A DNA stretch of 64,000 nt, taken from Phoebastria nigripes (taxonomy: Eukaryota; Chordata; Aves; Procellariiformes; Diomedeidae). The notes under the pieces are model-generated. The model searched no databases. It was not told the origin of the DNA and was given only the letters and a program-made list of their open reading frames with translations. How positions within the stretch are numbered: position 1 is the first letter of the stretch; every line of letters begins with the position of its first letter. Where the stretch lies: positions 236,638 to 300,637 of the forward strand of contig JAYKAV010003091.1 of the NCBI GenBank assembly GCA_035582835.1, given 5' to 3'. Made by a program: the position numbers and the translations under genes. This document shows, one piece after another, positions 11,301-37,894 of the stretch.

Positions 11301-14300
11301 CGTTGCCTGCCCTGNCAGTGCCATGATAACATTGACGTGACGGACCCGGAGGCGTGTGACCGGCGCACGGGACGCTGCCTACGCTGCCTCTACAACACAG
11401 CGGGGCCACACTGTGCTGAATGCCAGCCCGGCTACTATGGGGACGCCACGCGGCACAGCTGCAGGCGTGAGTACCCACGGCCACACCGAGACAGACCTGC
11501 CTCCAGGGCCCAGCATGTCCCTGGGGACCATGCGTGCCCATGGTTGCCCTTGCTCGTGCACAGCGCTGTGGGGTCCCTGCAGCCCTGCCCTGCTCTGGGC
11601 CGTCTCCTCTGCCCAGCCCTGGCACTGTGGCCCCATCCTTGTCCCCATGCCCAACTCGTCCCATCCCATCTACATCCTCATCTCATGCCCATTCCTGTCC
11701 CCGTTGCCATCCCATCCCCACTGCCACCCTGACTCTGTCCCCATCCCATCCTTATCGCATCTCTATCCTGACCCTGTCCCTGTCCCATCTCCATCCTATC
11801 CCCATCAGTGGTCCTCATGCTGTTCCCATCCCACCTCCATCCAGGCCCCACTACATCCCTGCCCAATCTCTGTCTCCATCCTGCGTCCACCCTCACCCAT
11901 CGCCATCCCCATCCCGTCCCTGCCTGTGTCCCCCTACCATCTGCACCCCCATCCCATCTCCATCCCAATCTCATCCCCATCCTGTCCCTGTGCTCATCTT
12001 GTCCTCATCCCCTCTCAACACCCCCATCCCTGTCCCCATCCCTGTCCCCACCCGTCTGGTTCCAGGTTGCTCCTGCAATGCGCTGGGCACTGACGCCAGC
12101 ACCTGCGGGCCCCAGCAGTGCCAGTGCGATGGGCGCAGCGGGCAGTGCCACTGCCTACCCCACGTGGAGGGCCAGAGCTGCGACCGCTGCAGCCCCAACT
12201 TCTGGAACCTGGGCAGCGGGCAGGGCTGTGAGCCCTGCGCCTGCCACCCCCAGCATGCCCTGACACCCGCCTGCAACCAGGTGGGACAGGGACAGGGCGC
12301 AGGGGGCTGGGATGGGGCTGGGGGTGTGCTGCAGCTGTGCTAGCCTTGCCTGTGCCGTGTCTTTCAGTTCACGGGGCAGTGCTCGTGCCGGCCGGGCTTC
12401 GGGGGCCGGACCTGCGCCGACTGCCAGGAGCACCACTGGGGTGACCCGCGGCAGCAGTGCCGAGGTGAGAGCTGGTGCCGGCGGGGGGTCCACAGCGAGC
12501 CCTGTGGCGCCCTGACCCCGCTCTCCCCACAGCCTGTGACTGCGACCCCCGCGGCGTCGCCAGTACCCAGTGCCACCGTGGCAGCGGCCACTGTGACTGC
12601 CGGCCTGGCATCTCGGGCATCCGCTGCGACCAGTGTGCCCGGGGCTTCGCCGGCACCTTCCCCGCCTGCCAGCCCTGCCACCCCTGCTTCGGGGACTGGG
12701 ACCGGGTGGTGCAGGACCTGGCTGCCCGCACCCGGGCACTGGCACAGCGGGCCAGCCTCCTGCAGCACACTGGGGCCACTGGCGCCTTCGAGAGCACCTT
12801 CCGGCAGCTGGAGAAGAGCCTGGCCACCGTGCGTGACGTGGTGGCTGCCCGCAACGCCACCGCCGCCACTGCCGCCCACCTGACGCACGCCATGGAGGGG
12901 CTGCGGTGAGCACCCAGCACGGGCCATGGCTCCCGGGGTGGCCCTGGTGGTGGGTTGTCACCCTGTTCCCTTGCAGGCGGCAGATCGAGGAGGCGACGGA
13001 GAGGCTGACACGGCTGGAGGGGGAGCTGACGGCTGCCCAGGATGCCAACTTCAACGCCAGCCACGTGCTGAGCGCAGTGGACCGGGGTGCCCGCGCCCTC
13101 AACCACAGCCTGCAGGACCTGGAGCACCGGCTGCATGCCCTCAAGACCTCCAATTTCCTTGGTGAGCCGTGCTGCAGAGCCGGGCCAGGGTGGTGGGGCC
13201 ATGGCCAGGGGTCTGACGGTGCCCCTGCCGCCCCCAGGCGCCTACGACAGCATCCGCCAGTCCCACAGGGAGTCGCGGGAGGCCGAGCGTCGGGCGGATG
13301 CCTCCACCCGCGCCATACCCAGCCCTGTCAGCGCCTCAGCGGCCACCCGGCACCACACCGAGCAGCTTCTGGCCAGCCGGCGGGACGACTTCAACCGCCA
13401 AAATGCAGCCAACCGGCGGGCGCTGATGGACCTGGCGGCGAGGGCGCAGGCGCTGAGCCTGCACCCGCTCAACGAGAAGGTGGGACGCGGGGAGGGGACT
13501 GGGGGGATGGCGCCCAGAGCCACCCCGAGCCCACGCTGCCTTGCAGGTGTGCGGTGCGGCAGGCAACGTGCCCTGCGCCAAGAGCCCCTGCGGGGGAGCT
13601 GGGTGCCGGGACGAGGACGGGGCACGGCGCTGCGGGGGTCTGAGCTGCGGCGGGGCCGTCTCCATGGCCGACAGCGCACTGGACCGGGCACGCCATGCCC
13701 AGGAGGAACTGCGGCAGGCCGCCGGCGACGTGGCCCAGCTCTCCCACAGGGTGCGTGGCACATGGGTGCTAGTGGGAGCAGGCGGCATGGCCATGCCCCC
13801 CAGCCCTTGGGGCTGGCGTTGAGCGTCTCTGCCCCTGCCCAGGTGGCAGAGGCCAAGGGGAAGGCGGATGAGGCCCGGCTGCGGGCGCAGGCGGCCCTGG
13901 ACAAGGCGAACCAGACCAGGGCCCGCGTGGAGAGCTCCAACAAGGAGCTGCGGGAGCTCATCAGCCACNTCAAGGCCTTCCTGAGCCGTGAGTGCCGGCG
14001 TGCCGGGGGGGCTGGCCGCCCCTGCCCGACACTGCATGACTCTACACCTGCGCTGCACCTGCACCACACTGCACCGACCCTGCACCGTGCCACACTGCAT
14101 GGTCCCTGCACTGCATGCGGGCTGTACCGCCCTGGCACCGCATCGCCCTGGCACTGCGCCACACAGCCCCTGCCCCACGCTACGTTGCATGGTCCCTGCC
14201 CTGCCCCAACCATCCCGTCCCCCCCCAACCGTCCCCTGCCCCCCTGCCCTGCCCCACACTCCCTCCCCATGGCTCCCCCCTGCCCTCCACCACCCCTCGG

Positions 14301-15525
14301 TCTGCCTGTCCCCTCCGCCCCAGGGTGCTGCGGCGGGGGACACTGATGGCTCCTGCCCGCAGAGGAGGGGGCCGACCCTGAGAGCATCGAGGTAGTGGCC
14401 AGCCGGGTGCTGGAGCTGTCGCTCCCCGCCGCGCCGGCCCAGATCCACCGCCTGGCCGAGGAGATCAAGGCACGGGTGCGCAGCCTGGCCAGCGTGGACA
14501 CCATCCTGGAGCAGACGGCCGGCGACGTGCGCCAGGCTGGGCAGCTGCTGCAGGACGCCCAGCGGGCCAGGTGAGCCTGGGGACGTGGGGACATGGCCCC
14601 CCCGGGGACCCCCAGCCCAGGCTGGCGCTGAGGCCGTGCTGCCCCGGCCACAGGTCGNGGGCGGAGGGGGTGCGGGGCACGGCCGAGGCGGTGCGGCAGG
14701 CGCTGGAGGAGGCGCGGCAAGCTCAGGGCACGTCCGAGCAGGCGCTGCACCGTGCCACCGGTGACATCCAGCACAGTGAGAGAGCCCTTGGCACGGTAAG
14801 GGTGCCATCCCCCCAGCCTCTGCCCCATGGGGACAGGCAGGGCCCTGTCCTCACCGTGTGGGCACCCTCACCATGCCCATCCCCCATGCCACNGGTCCCC
14901 AGATGCAGGCCCAGATGGCGAGCACAGAGCAGCAGCTGGCGGATGCCATGGGGCAGATTGGGCTCCTGGACGGACAGACGGACGCCCTGAAGGTGAAACG
15001 TGCCAACAACAGCCTGGCAGCCACACGTGCCCAGGAGGCAGCTGGTGCTGCGCGGGACCGAGCCAGCGAGGCCAAGCAGGTGGGTGGACGGGGGTGCGGG
15101 GGGCTGGCGGGGGTCCCACGGGGGTCCCGCTGACCAGCCCCGCTGCCCGGCAGGTGCTGGAGGGGCCGCTGCGGGACCAGTACCGGACGGTGCAGGAGCT
15201 GGTGCAGCACCGGGCGCAGGGCGCACGGCAGGCAGGCAGCCGGGCACAGCAGCTGCGGGATGAGGCTGCTGGGCTGCTGCGGGACGCCCAGGGCAAGCTG
15301 CAGCGGCTGCGAGGTGAGGCCGGGGTGGTGGGTCAGGGGGTGGTGGTGGCGGGGNCTGCGCTGACCCATGTGCCCCCCATCCCTGCAGCGCTGGAGGAAG
15401 CGTACGAGCGGAATGAGCGAGTGCTGGACGCCAAGGCAGCCCAGCTGGGCGGGCTGGAGGCCAGGATGAGGGAGGTGCTGGCCACCATCAACCAGCAGGT
15501 CCAGATCTACAACACCTGCCAGTGA
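5310..15525 (+). CDS. LAMB2: Laminin subunit beta-2, complete (33 coding exons, 1784 aa)
   Basis: Basement-membrane laminin beta-2 chain (synaptic and glomerular in vertebrates). Exons: 5310-5352, 5488-5651, 5773-5908, 6090-6163, 6259-6447, 6523-6586, 7499-7701, 7788-7908, 8214-8402, 8489-8668, 8745-8857, 8966-9045, 9123-9258, 9445-9600, 9694-9839, 9924-10041, 10158-10350, 10423-10566, 10692-10923, 10999-11162, 11242-11466, 12066-12280, 12368-12464, 12533-12905, 12977-13161, 13238-13479, 13547-13750, 13843-13987, 14363-14570, 14654-14795, 14903-15079, 15154-15313, 15389-15525. Order: leucine-rich signal peptide (from ATG 5310), LN domain to ~266, LE repeats, laminin IV-type/LF domain ~520-768, LE repeats to ~1180, coiled coil with the L-beta knob at ~1395-1430, and C-terminal YNTCQ. 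The exons sum to 5355 nt, an exact multiple of 3; human LAMB2 is 1798 aa. An LRE tripeptide at ~1498-1500 matches the s-laminin adhesion motif. It is named LAMB2 rather than LAMB2L because it directly precedes USP19 on the same strand, as in human. Several n bases lie in exons (6298, 8227, 8565, 8567, 11315, 13969, 14657). Confidence 0.95.
7140..7485 (+). repeat. Short degenerate repeat in LAMB2 intron 6
   Basis: Repeated CACAGCCC / GCCATGCACAGCC / CCACGTGCA words make up the last third of the 912-bp intron before exon 7499. Unit length is irregular (~20-30 bp). No coding evidence. Confidence 0.6.
11635..12060 (+). repeat. CCCATCC-type minisatellite in LAMB2 intron 21
   Basis: Imperfect repeats of CCCATCCCCATC, CATCCTGTCCC and CCATCTCCATCC run almost to the acceptor at 12065. 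The + strand is almost all pyrimidine and A. The same word family reappears in the last SLC6A8 intron. Confidence 0.8.
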
Positions 15526-15639
15526 TCCCCTGGAGGGGCCCGGACCCCCCCCCCCCGAGCCCCCAGCCTCTCCCACCCAGCCTCCGCCTGCCCCCGGAGC
15601 GGCAGGCAGGGTGGGGGCTGCGGGGCACCCCCCTGTGTG

Positions 15640-15645
15640 AATAAA
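15640..15645 (+). terminator. Poly(A) signal of LAMB2
   Basis: AATAAA lies 115 bp after the TGA at 15523-15525, within GTGTGAATAAAGTTAC. Confidence 0.9.
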
Positions 15646-15879
15646 GTTACAGAGCAAGACTGCCTCGCCTCTCGCCCGGTGCCGTGGGCCCCCATGCCCA
15701 CCCGGGTGGCCCCACAGCGGCCTCCCTGAGCCCCCGGGGTGGGAGCCGCTTGCTGCCTGCCCCTGCCAGCCCCTGGGTGTAGGACACGGCGCGGCTGGGG
15801 GTCAGCTGTGGGGCTGGGGGACAGTCGGTGGGGCCAATGGCTGGCGGTGGGGCTGGGGGACGCTGCAGGGGACACACTG

Positions 15880-16312
15880 TGGGACCAGCAATGGGGCCAG
15901 GGGACGCGGCGGGCCCGGGCCGCAGGCGCCAGGCCTGGGACGCCCGCCGCGGGCCGGGGCCAGCCGGCACCGCCCGGCCCGTTGCCATGGGAACGCCCCG
16001 GCAGCCCCGGGCCGGGTCGCGCCCTTGCCCGCCCTTGGGGGCGGATCGTCCCGGAGGCGCCGTGATGACGTCACGGCGGGCGTCGTTACCATGGCGCCGC
16101 CGGGCCGGGTGGCGGGAGAGGGAGGGAACGAGCCAGCGGCCGGCCCTGTCTCGCGTCACATGACCGCTCCCCCACATCGCTCTCCCGCGTCACGTGGGCT
16201 CGTCCGCCGGCTTCCGGAAGTGCGTCACGGGCTCGGGCCTGTCTCCTGAGTCGGCCCGCTCGGAACTTCGGCTCGAAACAAAACAGACCGGAGCGGCGGG
16301 CGGGGCCGTGAG
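15880..16312 (+). promoter_or_regulatory. USP19 CpG-island promoter and non-coding exon 1
   Basis: CpG-dense region. It holds a full CRE TGACGTCA (16066-16073), an M-box-like TCACATGA (16156-16163), an E-box TCACGTGG with core CACGTG (16191-16196), and an ETS-type inverted pair CTTCCGGAAG (16211-16220). GCGTCAC occurs three times, about 34 bp apart (16153, 16187, 16222). A likely 5' UTR exon ends near 16308 at GGGGCC|GTGAGTGC, and the next exon starts at 20264. No TATA box. Transcription start not determined. Confidence 0.6.
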
Positions 16313-19300
16313 TGCGGGCCGGGCCGGGACCGGCCGGGCCGGGGCGGCGGGGAGCGAGGCGGTGTGGGAGGGGGCAGCGGATGGCGGCGGGGGCGGCGTG
16401 AGGGGGGCCCGAGGCGAGGGGACTTGGGGTGGGGCAGGAGCTGGGGGCGGCGGGGGGCAGACGGCGCAGCCTCGGGGCGCGGGGCACGGCAGGACGGGCC
16501 GAGCGCGGCAGCCTCAGGCAGGAGCCGCGGGGCTGGGCCGCTGCCTGTGACCTGATGCTCTGCCTGCGTGGGGGCCCCGCCTGGGCCTGGGGCCCTCGGG
16601 CAGTTGGGCAGAAGCACCGTTCCCCGTCCCGTTCCCCGTCCCTTTCCCCTCTCCAAACGCCTGAGGCCGGGCAGCAGCGCAGGGCAGGCCGGGGGCCTGC
16701 CGCCGGCTGCTGTCTGGTCAGACTCGTCTTCCTCAGAGACTTGTNAGGGCCTGGGGGGAGCTGGGCCTGCCGGGCTCCCCACGCAGCACAGCTATAAGGG
16801 CTCGCTGCTGTCACGGTGCTTTGGGGGCATGGTGATTTCCACACGGGTTGGAAACATTATGTGTGGCAGTGCTGGGTTGGGCGCCTGCCCCGAGCAGCTC
16901 TGTGCTTGTCCTGGCTCAGCCTGCATGTCAGGCACGCTGAGAAACTGAAGTAAGAGACGAGCTTGAGCCTTGAGATTTCTGATCCCTCGGGGGTCCAAGG
17001 AGCAGAAGGTGACAAAAGGACTTGTGCGCACAAGGGAAGTGTTTCTGTCGGCTGTATTCGGGACATGGAGGAGCCAAAAGTCCGTGGAAGGATGAGGCTG
17101 GGGGATAGCCAACCTCCTCCACAGCTACCCCAGTAAAGGCCTTTGGGCGCTGAGAGGGGGATGCTGCAGGCAAGAACCAGGGGGCCTCTTCCTGCCAAGT
17201 ACTAAATGTGCCCCAAACATGGGGGGCAAATTGCCTCCTGTTGTACCTCTTCTGCGGTTGTTCCCTGAGCATTTACACTGGCCTGGTCTGGCGCTGCTGT
17301 GGGAAGGGGCGGCCCTTCTCCCCGGCCCTTTGCTGCTATTCCTGAGTTCTCCCTTTCCTCTGGCCAGTGAAAGTGTTTGTGCAGCCCCAGCATGAACTGG
17401 GTTGGGGAACTGCTCTAGGGTAAGACCAACTTGGCAAAAAGCAGTTTCGCTCTGGCTGGTGTCTTGATCCGGTACACCCTGCAGCCACGTGGGTGCTTGC
17501 ACCGGCACAACGGCTGGGAGAGCAGAGGGCAAGGAGGCATCTCCTCTCAGCAGCAAGGCCAGGCTTTCCCGGCTCGGAGAAGGATTGAGTAAGGTTTTGT
17601 ACAAGCGCCCAGCCCATCGGATGCATCTCGGAGGTACACCTGGCATCTAGCCAGGGCGGCCTTTCACCATCTCTCCCCTGCAGCAGCTCCTACAGTGCCG
17701 ACATTAGCGGTGCCAAAACCTCTGTGCCCCTGCACACCTGGGGGCTGAACATCCCGCCTGGCTGCACGTTTCCTGATGGCAGAGAGGCAGAAAGTCTCAG
17801 GGGTTAGAACAGATGAATGGGAATAACCTGTGCTTTGTCTGCACTCCTCTGAAACCCCACGGTGCCTGCAGCGGCCTCAGGCTGGCATCAGTCTGGCAGC
17901 TGGAATTGGGCAGAGCCCCAGCCCTGCTCAGCTCCTGCCTGCCGTTAGAAATAACAGTTGGCAAAGCAGCTGAGGGAGCTGAGCCCTCAGTGAGGCGTGA
18001 GAGCATCAGGCTTCTCCCAGAGGAGTGAGAGCAGACACGTCACCCTGGCTTTCCCCCTCACCCCTTCTTGGGAGGATGATGATCCTTTCTCAGCCCTCCA
18101 GGACCCCTTTCGGAGCTTGCTGTCACCCTGCCCGGCAGTTAGCCTGTGCCACCCCTTCGGAGGCACAGGAAGGAGGTGATGGAGCCTGGCCTGGCCCTGC
18201 ACAAAGCAGTCGCTGCTTCTCATCTCCCGCTCCCCATGGGGTTTTCACCCTAGAGGCAAAAGAAATTCAGCAAAAAACCACTTTGCCGTGTTTGGCGAGC
18301 CCAGGTTAGCTTTCACAGTGCCAGGAAGCACCTGTAGCCGACCTGTTTCAGTGTTGGTGGGGACTGGAGCTGAGCAGCGGTGTGTGGCTGGCAGCAGCGG
18401 CCTGCTGGCATCAGAGGCCCAGCCTTGTGAACCACGGCCACATTCACCGCTGTGAGGGGCCCTTCCCATTCCCTCTGCAGCCAGGGGTGTCTCCCCAGCT
18501 TGGGGATGGCACTGCTCTCCTCCCACACTCTTTAAAGCTCTCCAGGGCTGATGCCGGGTCTTGCTCAGTGTCCCTGTCTCCACATCATTTCGGGCCCCTC
18601 CACCACAGGTGGCGGGAGTTGCCTGTGCCAGGCAGCCAGGCTGGACTCGGTGCTCAAGTTTTTTGCTTGGCTTCGGTGGCTCTTGGTTACGAGGGCAGGT
18701 TGGCCTGAAGAGAAATGGTTTGGGCGCAGCACCTGTCATGGGGCTGGCTTTGCCAGAGCTGAGGGCAGGCAGGACCGCTTTGCTGTCTGGGGTCCCTTGC
18801 AGTTTGTGGCTATGAATCCACCTTTGTGGCTACTTGTTGCCCTGAGCGTTTCTAGAACACAAACACTCTGGCAGCGTGGGGTGGGCAGCGCAGAGCTGCC
18901 AGTGTGCTCCCTCTGACCAAGCGCTTCCCTTGGAGCTGCCTCCTGCCCCTGGCCGTGCCTGAGCGGAGCTGTGGGGTCTGTGCTTGGTATGGGTGGGGGC
19001 AGGACAGGGTGTTCTTGAGGGCACAGCTCGCCTCCTGCTGAAGGCGGCAGGCTTGGTGGAGCTGTGCTAGACCAAGATGCTGTTGGGCTCAGCTCTGTGT
19101 CCTCAGATGGGAGCGGGGCCACAGGATGAGGGATGAGGTGTGAATTGGTGCACCGGGAGCTGCTGCAGGCTGCCAGCACCTGGGGGTGGGCAGGATCCGT
19201 GTGGCTGGGCCTGCTCCCCCACAGCAAAGCCCTGCAGACCNGCGAGCGCCACTGGGGTCAAGGCGTACAGCCAGGGCAGCAAGGGAGGAAGCTTTCCCAG

Positions 19301-20263
19301 GTCTCTGCTTTCCCTGCCTCCATGGAGGCAGCTCGAGCGGGACTGTTTTCAGCGGGTTGTTCCAGCTCTCCTCTATTGAAGCCATGAACACCCGAGGGTG
19401 AAACTGGAGAATGAAACTGAGACCAGCCCTTGGGCCAGCCAGCAGCTCCCAAACCCCGTAGGGGAGCTGGCTCTGCCTGGGAGGGCATGTCTAAGGGGGC
19501 AGGGGTGAGCGCCCTGCCTGCCCTGCCCGCCCTGCCCTCTCCCTGGGGCACAAGGAGCAGAGGTGTCCTGTTTCCAGGCCAGGCCCTGCTGGTGCTGTCT
19601 GTAAACCGGCGGGGAGATGAATATGCAAGGTGCCGTCGTGCTGGTTAAGCTCCCAGCTGGTGGGCGGAGTGGGAGGAACTCTTCTCTTGCCAGGGAACTC
19701 CGCTCTCATCTGTCACGGGAGACTGTCCTGGGCCTGCTCCTGCTTCTCCCCTTTCTTCCTTCTTAGGGTGTTACTCACTCCCATTCCTGCCCTCTTACAT
19801 GGGGCACTGGCTGACTGAAATAGCTGCTGCCCTGAGCCATGGGGTGAGCTGCCCCACTTGACCCCAGAGGCTCGATTTTGCAGATCAGGGCCTCCCCGTG
19901 TCTTCACCCTCGGCTCTGCCTCCGGGTGTTGTTACCTCCTCTGGGCTGGTGTTGCGGTAGTGGGAGCCATGAGCATGACAATTGCTTTCCAGGTTTTTAA
20001 TGTGTGCCACATACGGAAGACCCCTGATTGTATCTTGGGAACTCTGACAAGCCCATGCTTTTGGCAGTAAGCGTTGTAACAGCTGTGATGAGGTAGGTTT
20101 CCTCACCGAGCGCTGCGTGGGGCTTCCCGTAAACAACACAGTGAAGGTCGTGTGAGGGCACTGGCCCTGGGAGGGCCCAGTGCTGGGGCAGAGAATGGAT
20201 CCTGATGCTGTTGGGCCTTCTCCACCCGCTGCTCCTGCCACGCTCGCTCTCTCCTCTCTTTAG
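16313..20263 (+). other. USP19 first intron, no gene recognised
   Basis: About 3.9 kb of moderately GC-rich sequence ending in a TCTCTTTAG acceptor. I see no exon with matching coding signals, no RNA gene and no recognisable transposon. One single n at 16745 and another at 19222. An alternative first exon cannot be excluded. Confidence 0.5.
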
Positions 20264-20399
20264 GCCACTAGTTCCTTGCCAGAGAGTTTGACCACAGAGA
20301 GTCGCCAAGATAGCTGGGCCAGGAAGAAAACGTCGCACCCCTGACCCAGACTCCATTACCGACCCCGGCGGGCCGTTTGTGTCCTCCAAACGGCTGAAA

Positions 20400-35415
<15,016 letters not shown>

Positions 35416-37617
35416 GCACGGGTGTGCAGCTAGCTGCGGGAGCAGGGCCACTGGGGCACGCGCCGTCCTAGGACGCTACGCGACGAAGACGTTGGGCGGC
35501 AGGACAGAAACTGCCGGGAAGGACTCGCCGAGGGAAGCGTGGGGCTGTCGGCTCCTGCCTGTCTGCTCTGGCATCTCCCGTGCCAGCTGGCAGGGCTGTG
35601 TGGCCAGCCCNCTGCCTTGCCAAGGCGCAGCCCAGAACCAGGAGCCCCTCTGCCCTCCCTCACCCTTGCTGCCTGCTGGGAGTGGGGCAGACCTCGTGGG
35701 TACCTGCTGCTCAGGGAGGGACACTGCCGCTGCAGCGCAGCCGGGGCCTGGGAGCCCCCCGGGAACACTGACCGCCTCGGCTTGGCTCCCAAGAAAGAAG
35801 CAAGAGACCTGCCGGGAGGCTGCAACAAGGGCAGGATGCCCCGACACGGTCCTGGTCTGGCCGCCTCTCCCAGCAGTGCTGCTGTGGGAGCCTTGTGCTT
35901 TCCGGGGCTGGCGCGACCCGTGGCTCCTGGGCCAGCCCATTCCCTCCTGCCAGCCTCCCGCTGAGCCTCCTGGTGCCAGCTGCCCATGCACTGGGAGTTG
36001 CACACACCGCACCCCCATGCTGGGGCCGAACGGGCTTGTCACCGAGGGCTTGTGTGCTTACCTGCTCAGCTGGAGGCTCAGCCCCGCCGCAGCTTCTCTC
36101 CCCTGGGCAGCTGCTGTGGAGCTGGGGGGTGTGTGGGCTGTCCCTGCTCGGCCCCAGCTGGCTGCATCCAGGGCGGCTAGGTCTCTGCCGGGGGAGCGCA
36201 GGAGTGTTTGCAAGGGCACCAGCTGCCCATGCCGCGGGAGAGGCATGGGGTCGGGAAGCGCAGGTAGGACCTTGATGTGTTAATAAAGCCAGGTTTTCCA
36301 AAGAGATGCAGCATGCCTGTCCTGTGTGATGGGACCCACACACAGGGGCAGGGACTCTGTGCTGGAGCCAGTGACGTGCCTGTGCCTGAGGCGACTCTCT
36401 GGCCCAGCTGGCATGGGGACCGTGCCCTGGGCTCCACTGGGTGCCTGGTGCACCCTGTGTGGCAGCAGGATCAGGGGACAGCTCTGCCTGCCGGTGCCAT
36501 GGGGCACAGGCTGGGCTCCCGCTCCCCAGCCGTGGGACAGCAGCCCCGGCAGGGCACTTGCAGGGCCTGGGGAGCCCGACGCAGCCGACAGCGCGCGGTC
36601 GCATGGGGCTGGGGCACGGGCTGCAGCTCCAGCGGTGTCTGACATTGAGACGTGTTGCCCTTGGCTGAGCGTGGCTCAGACTGCTCTGGCGTGTTTGGGT
36701 GCNAGAGGTGACTTCAGAGCCCTGTGACTTCCTTTTCCGTCTCTGCCGCTGTCCTGCCGGCAGTGCCCTTGGCTGGCTCGGGAAGGATGCTTGGCAGGGA
36801 AGGGGCTCGCCTGCATTTCTGGCTGGGGCTTGAGCCGGACAGCGGGGAGCCCAGGGCTCCCCCCACCTTGGTCCCGCACTCCTCTTCCACGTGTGCCGTG
36901 GTGTCCTCCCCACCAAGCGGGTCCCGGCCAGGGAGCCCGGTGGGGCTGTGCCATGGTCATGAGGTGCCCGTCCTGGAACAGTCGCCTCATTGTCTGCAGC
37001 CCCGGGGCTCTGTGGCTTCCCCCACTCGCCCACGGCGCTGGCCTCGTGGGGCTGAGTCAGTGCCCGGCGCCGGTGGGGTGACCTCTGCTCCGGCTGGCGC
37101 TGGCACCCTAGGGTTGGGGCCCACAAGCTGCTGCCTGCACCTGCCTGCCCGCCCTCCCCGGAGGGGGGTGGCCAGCAGCGAGGCCTGGGCTAGGCGCTCT
37201 CGGCCCTGGAAATCCCCTCTGGTCCTACACTCTTCTTCAGCCCCCAGCAGGCGCTGGCAGCCTGCCCCGTGGCTCACCGCTGCCGCCTGGGCTGGCTGGG
37301 TGCCCGTGCTGGGGCGCGGGGCTCTGCTTAGACTGGCCCTGGCTGCGGCAGCCCCAGGGGCATGAGTGCCGGGCTGGGGAGAGGCAGCAGCACCGGGGCC
37401 GGGCTGAGCATGCTGCAGCCTGGCTCTCCTCTGGCGGGCAGGTGGGGGCTGCCACCAGCTGCTGCTCTCTGGGCCACGGGCCTGCATATGCTGCGTGGGG
37501 TCCCTACCCTGAGGGGCCGTGTGCCCCCAGGCGCCCNACAGCCCCCCGGGAACAGGGAGGGAGAAGATGGGTGGGCAGGGCCCTGGTCTCCCTCTCATGT
37601 CCACCTTCTGCTTGCAG
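35416..37617 (+). other. 3' UTR of the anchored USP19 form, then intron to the alternative last exon
   Basis: After the stop at 35415 an unspliced 3' UTR of ~870 bp runs to AATAAA at 36282-36287. The remainder to 37617 is GC-rich sequence without a recognised exon. It is spliced out only in the soluble form. Confidence 0.7.
36282..36287 (+). terminator. Proximal poly(A) signal of USP19 (anchored form)
   Basis: AATAAA within TGTTAATAAAGCCAGG, 870 bp after the stop of the membrane-anchored form. Confidence 0.8.
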
Positions 37618-37758
37618 GGACTGCCCCCAGTGCCATTCGGATCCAGCCTGGCCCCTGAAGGAACCCCGGCGCTGGCTGCGGAAGGCCTCCCCGAGCGCTT
37701 CGCCAGCCCCGCCGAGCGCCCGGCCCCCTCCTACAGCAGCATGGAAGAAGTCGACTAG
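37618..37758 (+). CDS. USP19: USP19 alternative last exon, soluble form
   Basis: A TGCTTGCAG acceptor precedes 47 codons starting GLPPVPFGSS and ending ERPAPSYSSMEEVD, then TAG. Joined in phase 0 to the exon ending 33326 it gives a 1401-aa protein without the membrane anchor. Human USP19 has the same pair of ends: a hydrophobic one (…SRWR) and a soluble one (…PTYSNMEEVD). This exon would therefore give the cytosolic enzyme. It lies downstream of the anchored exon and has its own poly(A) signal, so the choice couples splicing to polyadenylation. Confidence 0.9.
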   Translation, partial: GLPPVPFGSSLAPEGTPALAAEGLPERFASPAERPAPSYSSMEEVD

Positions 37759-37850
37759 GGCGTCGTGGGGCGCCTGCCCCAGGGGGTGCGGGCCGGGCCG
37801 GGCACCGGGGGGTGGGGGGACAAGGGGGGGTCGGGGTTTGTCCTGCGCTC

Positions 37851-37856
37851 ATTAAA
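37851..37856 (+). terminator. Distal poly(A) signal of USP19 (soluble form)
   Basis: The variant signal ATTAAA lies 93 bp after the stop at 37758, in GCGCTCATTAAACTCG. Confidence 0.75.
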
Positions 37857-37894
37857 CTCGCTGAACTCCACTTGCTTCCGCTGCCTGCTGTCTC

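Noticed and set aside
11635..12060. CRISPR-like regular repeats
   Set aside because: Repeats are short, degenerate and contiguous without unique spacers; these are vertebrate minisatellites.
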